From positions 1 to 17,425 of the forward strand of contig JAJJLU010000076.1 of NCBI GenBank assembly GCA_023807065.1: a DNA stretch of 17,425 bases. The letters are read 5' to 3'. How positions within the stretch are numbered: position 1 is the stretch's first letter; every line of letters starts with the position of its first letter. Shown here piece by piece: positions 9,075-16,956 of the stretch. The stretch comes from Isotricha intestinalis (lineage: Eukaryota; Ciliophora; Litostomatea; Vestibuliferida; Isotrichidae). A model generated the notes under the pieces. That model worked only from the letters and a program-made list of their open reading frames with translations, was not told the origin of the DNA and searched no databases. The position numbers and the translations under genes are program-made.

Positions 9075-9092
9075 AGTAACTTATGTGTTACT
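9075..9092. other. Short perfect inverted repeat between convergent genes
   Basis: AGTAAC and GTTACT form a 6-bp perfect stem around the 6-nt loop TTATGT. It sits in the 298-bp spacer between the 3' ends of the cyclin gene (+) and the 227-aa gene (-). Nothing else stands out in that spacer. A role in 3'-end formation is possible, but the stem is short enough to be chance. Confidence 0.3.
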
Positions 9093-9260
9093 TTATGTCA
9101 TTATAAAAAAAATAAGTAAGTTACAATTATGTAGTTATAATTATAATCTATAAATAATAATTAATTTTAAAAATTTATTTAAATTTTTATTATAATATTA
9201 AAAGAAAAACCAATTTAATAAAAATGAGAAAACAGAAAATTAATAAATCTTTCATTAAAC

Positions 9261-9944
9261 TTATTCAATTAAATTTATATTATAATTATCATTTATATTA
9301 TCTTTTTTATTTGAAAAAAAACTTACATAAGTTTTAGCTTTATGAATATATTCTCTAATATATTCATCACTTTCTTCTTCATCTTTTAATTTTTTAATAG
9401 AATTTTCAAATTCATCAGAATTAAAATATTCATTTAAAATTTCAGCATAAGATAATTTACACATAATATGAAAACCTGAATTTAAAGAAATTTCAGGATT
9501 TTCTTCTAAATACTTTAATACTTTTAAATTCTTTTCAAATTTTATTTTATCAATGTTATATTGGTGTGAACTAATGTTACTTTCTGAAAAAAAATCTGTT
9601 TCTAGAATTTGTTTATAAGTTAAATTCATTATTTTTTCATTTTTATCTCTTGATATATTACTAATAAAAGTTTGTGGTAAAAAATCAAAAAATTGATTTG
9701 AACCTGCAATCTTTAAATTTTCATTGATAATATTTTTTAATGATTTATGAAATCTTGTTTTTATTTTTTTCCTGATATCATCTGGCTTAAATTTTCTTTG
9801 TTTTGTTTTAAATTTTGTGAATAGTTTACGATGATAATTATAATTGCTTATTGGTAATACACAATTTTTTAAAGTAAAATTTGGAATTGATACATGAAAT
9901 TTTACTGATTTTCTTTTTTCTTGTTTTTCTTCCTTTGTTAACAT
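9261..9944 (-). CDS. Conserved-looking hypothetical protein, 227 aa
   Basis: Not assigned to a named family. Residues 53-115 form a basic helical block (DIRKKIKTRFHKSLKNII, then AGSNQFFDFLP and TFISNISRDKN). Residues 135-210 form a second helical block with EENPEISLNSGFHIMCKLS and a short acidic hinge. It is not low-complexity, unlike many neighbours, which suggests a folded conserved domain. I have a vague recollection of similar short proteins in other ciliates, but this is unverified. Residues 11-16 (RKSVKF) fit the RVxF docking consensus for protein phosphatase 1. No membrane segment or signal peptide is visible. The stop is TAA. It is divergent from the pseudokinase gene across a 753-bp spacer. 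Confidence 0.75.
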   Translation of the reverse strand: MLTKEEKQEKRKSVKFHVSIPNFTLKNCVLPISNYNYHRKLFTKFKTKQRKFKPDDIRKKIKTRFHKSLKNIINENLKIAGSNQFFDFLPQTFISNISRDKNEKIMNLTYKQILETDFFSESNISSHQYNIDKIKFEKNLKVLKYLEENPEISLNSGFHIMCKLSYAEILNEYFNSDEFENSIKKLKDEEESDEYIREYIHKAKTYVSFFSNKKDNINDNYNINLIE

Positions 9945-10034
9945 TGATAATTTTTTAATTATTTCCCTTTATATATTTTTGAATTTATTCTTAATTTAGA
10001 AATTATTTTTTAAAAAAAGAGTAAATGAATTTAA

Positions 10035-10085
10035 TTAATTATTAATATATTTTCCATAAAATGTTCTTAATTATTAATATATTTT
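10035..10085. repeat. Two 19-bp direct repeats
   Basis: TTAATTATTAATATATTTT occurs at 10035-10053 and again at 10067-10085, a 32-bp period. It is all A/T, so it may be simple slippage, although exact identity over 19 bases is notable. It lies upstream of the 227-aa gene in the divergent spacer, where a promoter would be expected. Confidence 0.5.
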
Positions 10086-10179
10086 AAAATTAGGTCCATT
10101 CAAAAAAAGGAGAATTTTTAAAATATAAAAAAATATATATTTCCCTAAATAAAAAGGTTTTTCTATATTTATTGAATTT

Positions 10180-10383
10180 CTAAATCTTTAAATCATTAAC
10201 TTCTTCTTCTTTATCTTTATCAGATTCTTCTGAGCTTGTAATTGAAGAAGTCATTTCTACTTGTAAATTGTTGTTTACATTGATATCATTAAATTCAAAG
10301 AAGATAGGTTCCTCCTCAATTATTTTTTTTCTTTTTTGTTATTTAATAATGTATTTTCTTATTTCAAGTTTTTTGGTCATCAT
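10180..10383 (-). pseudogene. Short ORF interrupted by a single in-frame TAA
   Basis: From tandem ATGs at 10378-10383 the frame reads MMTKKLEIRKYIIK, meets TAA at 10339-10341, then continues in the same frame for 52 codons (QKRKKIIEEEPIFFEFND, then VEMTSSITSSEESDKDKE) to TAG at 10180-10182. Its codons (GAG, CCT, ATC, TTC, AAC, AGC) are GC-richer than the flanking spacer, and only one stop in 68 codons is far fewer than chance here. It could be a small gene broken by CAA-to-TAA, a readthrough gene, or the tail of a gene lost upstream. The protein is acidic at the end and is not recognised. No GT-AG intron removes the TAA. The rest of the spacer (9945-10179, 10384-10697) shows no coding signal. 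Confidence 0.4.
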
Positions 10384-10697
10384 ATTTTTTTAATCAAAAA
10401 AAATTAATTAAATATTTTGTTTTAATTAAATATCTTTAGAATACTACTTTATATTTATTATTTGATTTATTTATTCCATTTACAAAATTAATTAGTTATG
10501 ATAAATTATTTAAAATTATGTGTTTTTAATATTTTTTCTTTTTAAAAGTCAATTATTTAATTCTTTTATTTTACTAATAATATATATTATATTTAAATAT
10601 TATTTTTTTATTAATAAAATGTATTAATATCAAATATAATTTTTAAAGAAAAAATCACCATAATGTAATTGTGAAATAAATAAATTATTTTATTATA

Positions 10698-12530
10698 ATG
10701 TCAATAATAGATTATACGGTTAATCAATTAATATGTAAATGCTCTTTTGGAGAAATATATAATGTAAAAGAAATTTCTTCAGAAAAAAATTATTCAATGG
10801 GAATATTTGACGCCAATAATATATCTGATGAAAAACTAAAGATAATCACCAAAGAAATAGAGTCATTTTCCAAAATTGAGAATAATTGGTTTATTAAATT
10901 ATATAAATATTTTATTGAAAAAGAAAAATATTATTTAATTTTTGAATTATGTGATAATTCATTAGATTTAGAAATTAAAAAAAGAAATGGATTTACAATT
11001 GAAGAAATTAAAGAAATTTTAAATCAATTAAACAAAATTTTTATATTTATGAATTCTAATAAAATTAAATATGGATATTTAGATTTAAAACCAAATAATA
11101 TCTTAATAAAATATATTAATAGTGAAAAAACTAAATTTATCATAAAATTATTTGAAAATAATTTAATAAATATTTTAACTTTAAATAATAAAAATATTGA
11201 AAAAGAAAACACAAATTCAGAAACACTCGGATTTTTTATAACTAATAATAATATAAAATCAATTCTTTGGAATATTGGAATTTTAATTAGTTATATGATT
11301 TTTAATCAATTACCCTTTGATAAAAATAATGAAAAATATTTAAAGGAAGAATTTATTAATAAAATATCTCAAGATGAAAATTTAAAAAATTTATTAGAAA
11401 ATTTATTAAAGGAAAAAGAAGAAGAAAGATTATCTTGGAAAGAATACTTTAATCATCCTTTTTTTAAAAATTCAATAAATTCAATTGAATATGAGAAAAA
11501 TTTAATTATATGTGAAATTGAAATAAAAAAAGATAAAGTAAATGAGTTTATTCAAATTTTAAATTGTTATGAAGAAACAAAGAAAGATGATCATTTTTTA
11601 ATTGGAGTAGAAAATGAAAAAGAAATTAAAGATAAATGTGAATTATTTTTAGATAATAATCAAATTGATTTTTGTTTTAAATATAAATTTCTTTCAGAAG
11701 GGAAATATAAAATACAAATTATTTTTGATCAACCATTAAAAAATTCTAATTATCTTTTTTATAAATGTTTTTTAATTAATTCTTTAGACTTATCAAATTT
11801 TATATCAAATGATATTCTTAATATGAATGGAATGTTTTTTAATTGTTCTTATTTAACTTCTTTAAATTTGACTAATTTTAATACAAGTAATGTTAAAGAT
11901 ATGAGTTATATGTTTAGAGATTGTTCTTCTTTAACTTCTTTAGATTTATTAAGTTTTAATACTTTTAATGTCAAAGATATGAGTAATATGTTCGAAAATT
12001 GTTATTCTTTAACTTCTTTAAATTTATCTAATTTTAATACAAGTAATGTTATTAGTATGACTGATATGTTTTCATATTGTTATTCTTTGACTTCTTTAAA
12101 TTTATCTAATTTTAATACTATAAATGTTATTAATATGAGAAGTATGTTTTCTCGTTGTTCTTCTTTAATTAATATAGATTTATCAAATTTTAATACATGT
12201 AATGTATGGAATATGAGTTGTATGTTCTATGGTTGTTCTTCTTTAACTTCTTTAAATTTGTCTAATTTTAATACTAATAATGTTATTGAAATATATAGTA
12301 TGTTTTATTATTGTCGTTCTTTAACTTCTTTAGATTTATCAAATTTTAATACTAATAATATGAAGGATATGAGAAATATGTTTTATTATTGTCGGTCTTT
12401 AATTTATTTAAATTTATCAAATTTTAATATTTCTGATGATATTAATATAAAAGATATATTTAATAGTTTAAATAAGAACTGTGAAATTATCACCCAAGAT
12501 AAAAATTTATTAAATAAGATAAAAAAATGA
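10698..12530 (+). CDS. Pseudokinase fused to BspA-like (DUF285) leucine-rich repeats
   Basis: 610 aa. Residues ~6-257 keep a kinase fold: loop remnant CKCSFGEIY (13-21), YYLIFELC (78-85), LDLKPNNILIKY (128-139), WNIGILISYMIFNQLPF (191-207), and a terminal NHPFF. Key residues are lost: the VAIK Lys position reads SMGIF (Gly35), HRD reads Tyr-Leu-Asp (127-129), DFG reads Glu-Asn-Asn (153-155), and the helix-F Asp is replaced by Ile189. Asp129, Lys131 and Asn134 survive. ATP-dependent catalysis is unlikely. After a beta-rich linker (258-355), residues ~359-590 carry nine 26-residue repeats of the SLTSLDLSNFNTSNV...MSxMFxxC type, the BspA/DUF285 family common in mycoplasmas, gut bacteria, Trichomonas and Entamoeba. 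There is no signal peptide or membrane anchor, so the repeats are probably intracellular, as a binding scaffold controlled by the pseudokinase (inference). It ends in TGA, unlike the other complete genes here. Confidence 0.85.
   Translation: MSIIDYTVNQLICKCSFGEIYNVKEISSEKNYSMGIFDANNISDEKLKIITKEIESFSKIENNWFIKLYKYFIEKEKYYLIFELCDNSLDLEIKKRNGFTIEEIKEILNQLNKIFIFMNSNKIKYGYLDLKPNNILIKYINSEKTKFIIKLFENNLINILTLNNKNIEKENTNSETLGFFITNNNIKSILWNIGILISYMIFNQLPFDKNNEKYLKEEFINKISQDENLKNLLENLLKEKEEERLSWKEYFNHPFFKNSINSIEYEKNLIICEIEIKKDKVNEFIQILNCYEETKKDDHFLIGVENEKEIKDKCELFLDNNQIDFCFKYKFLSEGKYKIQIIFDQPLKNSNYLFYKCFLINSLDLSNFISNDILNMNGMFFNCSYLTSLNLTNFNTSNVKDMSYMFRDCSSLTSLDLLSFNTFNVKDMSNMFENCYSLTSLNLSNFNTSNVISMTDMFSYCYSLTSLNLSNFNTINVINMRSMFSRCSSLINIDLSNFNTCNVWNMSCMFYGCSSLTSLNLSNFNTNNVIEIYSMFYYCRSLTSLDLSNFNTNNMKDMRNMFYYCRSLIYLNLSNFNISDDINIKDIFNSLNKNCEIITQDKNLLNKIKK
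11772..12467 (+). repeat. 78-bp coding repeats (DUF285 leucine-rich repeats)
   Basis: About nine tandem 78-bp units encode the 26-residue DUF285 repeat. Inner copies are close at DNA level, repeatedly showing TCTTTAACTTCTTTA followed by AATTTATCTAATTTTAATAC. The first and last units are degenerate, which is usual for capping repeats. Confidence 0.92.
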
Positions 12531-12714
12531 ATACTATATATTTACATTAATTATTTAATTTTTATGTTATTTAAATTAAAATAATGAATAATTGAGCTTT
12601 TTAAAATCACTTTTTCTTTTAAAATAAATCATTCATTAATTAAAATAACTTTCATTTAAATTTAGATAGAAAATCATTTGATTTTTAAAAATAAAATATT
12701 ATAAGATAATATAT

Positions 12715-12945
12715 TCATTTAGTGCAACTCCTTAGATGTATTTCATAAAAGTTTTTAATCCCCCAATTAATTAAGAAACAGTTATAATCAAAAAGTTCTT
12801 TTCCTTTAAAAATAAATCTTTGAGCTTCTTCAAGAATATTATATTGTTAAAAAATACATTTTTTAACATCTATTAATGTAGTTGTTGCTGGGTTTAGTTC
12901 TACTACATCATTAAGACATTTAAAATATAACTTATAAATATTCAT
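12715..12945 (-). pseudogene. Ubiquitin-like protein gene interrupted by one in-frame TAA
   Basis: From ATG 12943-12945 to TGA 12715-12717 there are 76 codons, the length of ubiquitin. Codon 33 is TAA (12847-12849). The text follows the ubiquitin fold along its length: a beta hairpin, ELNPATTTLIDVKKCIF, [TAA], QYNILEEAQRFIFKGKELF, then LINWGIKNFYEIHLR. QRFIFKGKEL matches the QRLIFAGKQL region around ubiquitin Lys48. The C-terminus (RSCTK) lacks the diglycine needed for conjugation, so it would be a non-conjugated Ubl module. No frameshift is present. The frame is also open for 27 codons upstream of the ATG. It could be a recent pseudogene or a readthrough gene. It is convergent with the pseudokinase gene. 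The remaining spacer (12531-12714, 12946-13190) shows nothing clear. Confidence 0.65.
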
Positions 12946-13190
12946 TAATTGGTTAATGTTTTTTTTAATATTAAATAATAGAGAAATAATAAATTTTATT
13001 TCATAAATAATTAAATTCTTAAAAATTTATGTCTGGAATAAATTGAAAAGTTTCAAAAATTAAAAAAAAAATTTTTTTAATTTAAATTTTTTAAACCTTT
13101 TAAAATCATTTAATAATATATTTAATAAATTTTTAACATTATTTTAAAAAAAAAATTAATTTAATTTAAAAATTAAAGAATATTCTACAT

Positions 13191-14465
13191 TTATTTTTCA
13201 ATATTTCGAATTTTTCCTTGATTATAAAACATTTCAAAACATTTATCAAATTCCAAAATATTCATTGCTATCCAACTTAAAGGTGATTTTCTTGTTTTAG
13301 AAACTAATTTAATTTCAGATAAATTTTGAGTAATTAATTTATTAAAAGTAGCAAAAAGTGATTTATCAACATCAGCTTCAATATAAACTTTAGGATAAAT
13401 AACTTTTATAAATAAATGTTTAATACTATTAACTTTAAAATTATCAAATAAATATTGAAATAAATCTCTTAATGATTTATTTTTATCAAATTTATCTTCT
13501 AATTCTAATAGAATATATAATAAAAAGCATAATTCTTTTCCTAAATCAGTAGTATCAGAATATATTAATTCTTCTTTTTTTTTAGTAATTAAATTAATTC
13601 CAACTTGACAAGTTTTACTTGGGAAAATAGTTTTATTTAATTCATCATTAGCATTATTTATACTTACACTATTATCTTTATTAAAATCTTTTGAACTTAA
13701 ATCATCTTCACTACTACTATTATCAAAATCTTTTTTAAAACCAAATATTAATTTATTAGTATATGAATCAGGAACATCTATTTTATTATATAATTTTTTA
13801 TCTAAAAATTTTAATTTTATTTTTTCTTCATCTGAAATAATCAAACTATTACTTAATGTTAGTAAAGCTTTATATTTAGAATCTAATTTTTGTTTTTTTC
13901 TTAATAATGAAATTGAATAATTAATTTGTTCTGGAATAAAAGTAACAGATTTTTTTTTTTCATCTGAAAATCTATTAAGTAAACTTACCAATCTTAAACT
14001 ATCAGCATTATATACTGTTAAAGATCTATTTTTTCTCATTATTCCTTTTAAAACTTTTGGATTTTTTTCAGGTTTATTATTATTATTATTATCTTTTTTT
14101 ACTATAGTTAAATTTGAATCTGAATTTAATTTAGAATTTAAATTTTTGAGATTTTTTGCTTCACAAGAAGGAGGTGATTTATGTCTTTTTGAATCTACTT
14201 TTTCTATATTTGTATTTCCAATATCCCATTTTGGCTTTTTATCTTGTATTGTCGGAGACTTTTTGTAAGGATATTTTTTTTGATTCTCGTCGTTTATTAT
14301 ATTTTGAAAATATATCATTTGAGAATTGAAATCTTGTTTTATTTTAATTATTTCATCATTTAATTCTGAAAATCTTTTATTAAATGAATTTATTGTTTCA
14401 TTTATTAATTGATTTAATTTTGAGTTTTTTTCATTGGAATTTACCCTTGAAGGAGAAGAATACAT
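13191..14465 (-). CDS. Hypothetical protein with coiled coil and helical C-terminal domain
   Basis: 424 aa, not recognised. Residues 11-60 are predicted coiled coil (LNQLINETINSFNKRFSEL). Residues 65-150 are basic and disordered, with SP-type sites (KKSP, HKSPP). Residues 155-205 are helical and contain KKKSVTF (170-176), which fits the RVxF docking consensus for protein phosphatase 1. An acidic Ser-rich patch (249-260, SSSEDDLSS) looks like a casein-kinase-2 target. Residues ~305-415 are a hydrophobic, helix-rich block (ELCFLLYILLELEDKF, then LSWIAMNILEFDKCFEMFY) that should be the folded domain. No signal peptide is seen. It is co-directional with the membrane-protein gene and starts just 24 bp beyond that gene's stop, an unusually tight spacing. 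Confidence 0.78.
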   Translation of the reverse strand: MYSSPSRVNSNEKNSKLNQLINETINSFNKRFSELNDEIIKIKQDFNSQMIYFQNIINDENQKKYPYKKSPTIQDKKPKWDIGNTNIEKVDSKRHKSPPSCEAKNLKNLNSKLNSDSNLTIVKKDNNNNNKPEKNPKVLKGIMRKNRSLTVYNADSLRLVSLLNRFSDEKKKSVTFIPEQINYSISLLRKKQKLDSKYKALLTLSNSLIISDEEKIKLKFLDKKLYNKIDVPDSYTNKLIFGFKKDFDNSSSEDDLSSKDFNKDNSVSINNANDELNKTIFPSKTCQVGINLITKKKEELIYSDTTDLGKELCFLLYILLELEDKFDKNKSLRDLFQYLFDNFKVNSIKHLFIKVIYPKVYIEADVDKSLFATFNKLITQNLSEIKLVSKTRKSPLSWIAMNILEFDKCFEMFYNQGKIRNIEK

Positions 14466-14489
14466 TTTTATATTTTTAAAAATGTTTAA

Positions 14490-15557
14490 TTATATTTGTT
14501 TTTTTTTAAATATATTATGTTTTAATTTATTTTTATTTAATTGGTAAAATTGATAAAAGATAAGGTTAAGGAGAATTAAAAGGAAAAAGCAAAATATATT
14601 TAAAATGATAATTTTTTTAGATAATTTATTTTGATAAGTTTTAAGTAGAGAATCTATTATTTTTATATAGTTTATACTTTTAGAAATTCTATAAAATATA
14701 CTAAAATATTTTATAATATCTTTATTTGTTATAAATTCATTTCTTAATAATTTATTAACAATTTTAAATCCTTCAAAATCATATTTAATATATTTATAAC
14801 AAATATAGCAATTATTCTTATATCTTTTCATTAATAATAATATTTGGTTTATTTCATTATCAGAAAAGAATTTTAAATTTTTTATATTTTTATATTTTTC
14901 AATAATTGATTCAAATAAAAATATAATACTTTCAATTAAATTAACATTAAATATTTTATAATATACTTTTTCACTATTTTCATAATTTGTAATATTTTTT
15001 TTCTTTTGATAAACTTCTTTAAGATTTATAAATTGTTTTATTAAAGGAATACTATGGAAAATCTGTCTATATAAAATAAATAAATTTTCAATATATTCAA
15101 CATAAAAATATTCCTTTTCTAAAATATGAGTTATATTTAAATAACCATTATAAAATGAATATGTTAAAATATTTGTCATTGAATGATATCCTGATAATAA
15201 AATATTAAAATTAGAATTATTTGAAATTTTTTGAATGTTATTCCAAATTTCAGAACCATTAAAAGAATTATAATAATTTAATTCACTATTAAAAATAGGT
15301 TTATCTGAAATTTTAGTCAATAAATTAAATTCTCTAAAGTATTCTAATTGTTTTGTGTATTTTTCTTGATAAGTTAATATTTTTTGTAATTTATCATTAT
15401 TAAAGTATTGATTTGGGTAATTTTTCTTATTAATAATAGTAATCCAATCTCGATGATTATAAAGAATTTTTTTATAAAAATAAAACCAAAATAAAATTAA
15501 AAAGCAGTTACTTATAAAAATAGTAACAATAAAATTTCTAATATTTAATTTTTTCAT
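14490..15557 (-). CDS. Membrane protein with N- and C-terminal transmembrane segments
   Basis: 355 aa, family not recognised. Two clear hydrophobic helices sit at 9-28 (FIVTIFISNCFLILFWFYFY) and about 314-336 (KIIILNIFCFFLLILLNLIF). Lys-rich flanks at both termini predict both ends cytosolic and a ~280-residue loop in the lumen or outside the cell. That loop carries several N-glycosylation sequons (NGS, NNS and two NIT), which fits luminal exposure. It is helical and rich in Tyr, Ile and Asn, with a Cys pair (NNCYICYKY) that could bridge. The N-terminal segment could also act as a signal anchor. No catalytic motif is visible. The stop TAA lies 24 bp upstream of the start of the 424-aa gene on the same strand. 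Confidence 0.78.
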   Translation of the reverse strand: MKKLNIRNFIVTIFISNCFLILFWFYFYKKILYNHRDWITIINKKNYPNQYFNNDKLQKILTYQEKYTKQLEYFREFNLLTKISDKPIFNSELNYYNSFNGSEIWNNIQKISNNSNFNILLSGYHSMTNILTYSFYNGYLNITHILEKEYFYVEYIENLFILYRQIFHSIPLIKQFINLKEVYQKKKNITNYENSEKVYYKIFNVNLIESIIFLFESIIEKYKNIKNLKFFSDNEINQILLLMKRYKNNCYICYKYIKYDFEGFKIVNKLLRNEFITNKDIIKYFSIFYRISKSINYIKIIDSLLKTYQNKLSKKIIILNIFCFFLLILLNLIFYQFYQLNKNKLKHNIFKKKQI

Positions 15558-15943
15558 TATTTTAAAATTTTAAAAAAAAATATTAAGAAAAAGCCAAAAT
15601 TTTTCAACATATATAGTAAAATAAATAAATTAAACCACATATAAAATTTCAAAAAATAATAAAAATGAATTAAATCTTTTTTGATATTAAATAAAAAAAA
15701 ATTATCGAAAATAAATGATTTTGATTTTGAATAATATTCAAATAAAATAAAGAAAGAATATTCTTAGGAAGTAAGAAATAAATTTATATGAAATCAGATA
15801 AGTAAAATCAAATTAAAATGAATATTATAATAGTAAAGTTTTAATAAATTTAATTTGAAAACTGTTATTAAAGAAATAATATAAATCAATATAAAATTTT
15901 ATTATAATTATTCCACATTAAAAAAAAATAAAATATTAAAAAA
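15558..15943. other. Divergent intergenic spacer, no gene seen
   Basis: This 386-bp A-rich stretch separates the start of the membrane-protein gene (-) from that of the Asn-rich gene (+), so it should contain both promoters. Plus-strand frames here hit TAA about as often as expected by chance. I see no RNA gene, repeat array or recognisable promoter element. Confidence 0.5.
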
Positions 15944-16910
15944 ATGCAAAAACCAAAAACATTAAAGCCAATAAATCAATCCTCAAAAGGAATATCAACA
16001 TTTATTCCATCTCAAACTTCAATGACACATAAACCAGTTCAAAAAATGCAAAAAAGAAATATGATATTAAATAAAGACTTTGCTCAAGTAAAGTAAAAAT
16101 CAAAAAATTATAAATTTATATATAATCAAATATAGAATAAATATATCAGATAAAACTCAAATAATTCCCAGTGAAAACGCAAATATAGTAAAACCTTTAT
16201 CAAATAATGAAATTATATATAATCCTGTCAAAGAAGAAGAAGCTATTAAACCAAATTATTTAAAAAATAAACAAATTATTTCAGGTCAAAATTATAATGA
16301 TATTGTTCCTGAAGTTGGAGTAAGAGTAAGATTAGAAGATCAATCTAAAAACGGTGGATTAAATTTTAAAAATCAATTTGGAAGAATGTCTATGAAAGAA
16401 TATGAAATGTTAAGAGAGCAATATATGAAAAATAATAATAGTGGAAATAATAATAATATTAAAAGTAACAATTATGATTATCAAGTTAATAATTATAATA
16501 ATGATAATAATATTGATAATACTAATTTTAATAATAATAGTAATTATAAAAGTAATTATAACACAAATTCAAATGATAATTCTAGAAAAAATGTCCAAGA
16601 GAATATTACAAATGATAAAATTTCTACTTACAATTGGAATAATAATGAAGATAATAATAATTTAAATAATATTCCAAAAACAGGAAAAATTATGAATGAA
16701 AATTTATTTAAACATAGAACAAGTAAAGATATAAGAGGAGTAAAAAGACTTTCATCTTTTAATACCGAAAATGTAAATAATTTTAATAATCAAATTATTA
16801 ACAATCAAAATTGGGGAGAAACAAATTCTGTTAATAATCCTAGAAAAAGTATTTCAAATAATACAATAAAAAAAATAGGTGAAGTAAATTTAAGAACTAG
16901 AAAAAAATAA
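15944..16910 (+). CDS. Two-exon Asn-rich protein of unknown function
   Basis: Exons 15944-16092 and 16136-16910 join to 307 aa ending in TAA. The spliced product begins MQKPKTLKPINQSSK, which supplies a start and a conserved-looking N-terminus. Without the intron the exon-1 frame stops at 16094 and exon 2 would start only at the internal ATG 16386. Residues ~106-146 look the most constrained (VPEVGVRVRLEDQ, then FGRMSMKEYEMLREQY). Residues ~150-225 are Asn-rich, built of AAT/AAC runs with Tyr, Ser and Asp. The tail is basic (FKHRTSKDIRGVKRLSSF). No membrane segment is seen. The family is not recognised. The VPEVGVRVR block is the part to search with. Confidence 0.72.
16093..16135 (+). other. 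43-bp spliceosomal intron
   Basis: The donor GTAAAAATC and acceptor AAATATAG bound a 43-bp all-but-AT intron. It interrupts a Lys codon (AA|A), and removing it is the only GT-AG choice tested that restores the downstream frame: a donor at 16088, or acceptors ending at 16149 or 16171, leave the wrong phase. It is the only intron I can support in this window. Confidence 0.75.
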
Positions 16911-16956
16911 AAAATATATTTTATAATTAATTTTTAGGAAAAATATTTCTTTTTTT

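Noticed and set aside
11024..11212. Minus-strand 62-aa frame inside the pseudokinase
   Set aside because: It lies wholly within a strong coding region and reads as low-complexity Phe/Ile/Leu.
11772..12467. CRISPR-like array
   Set aside because: The 78-bp units are back-to-back, in frame and translate to DUF285 leucine-rich repeats; there are no spacers.
15558..15943. Possible TAA-interrupted relic gene on the plus strand
   Set aside because: Stop density matches chance for this base composition, and three TGA lie close together in the same frame.
16441..16665. Ile-rich frame overlapping the Asn-rich exon
   Set aside because: It is a +1-type shadow of AAT/AAC-rich coding sequence.
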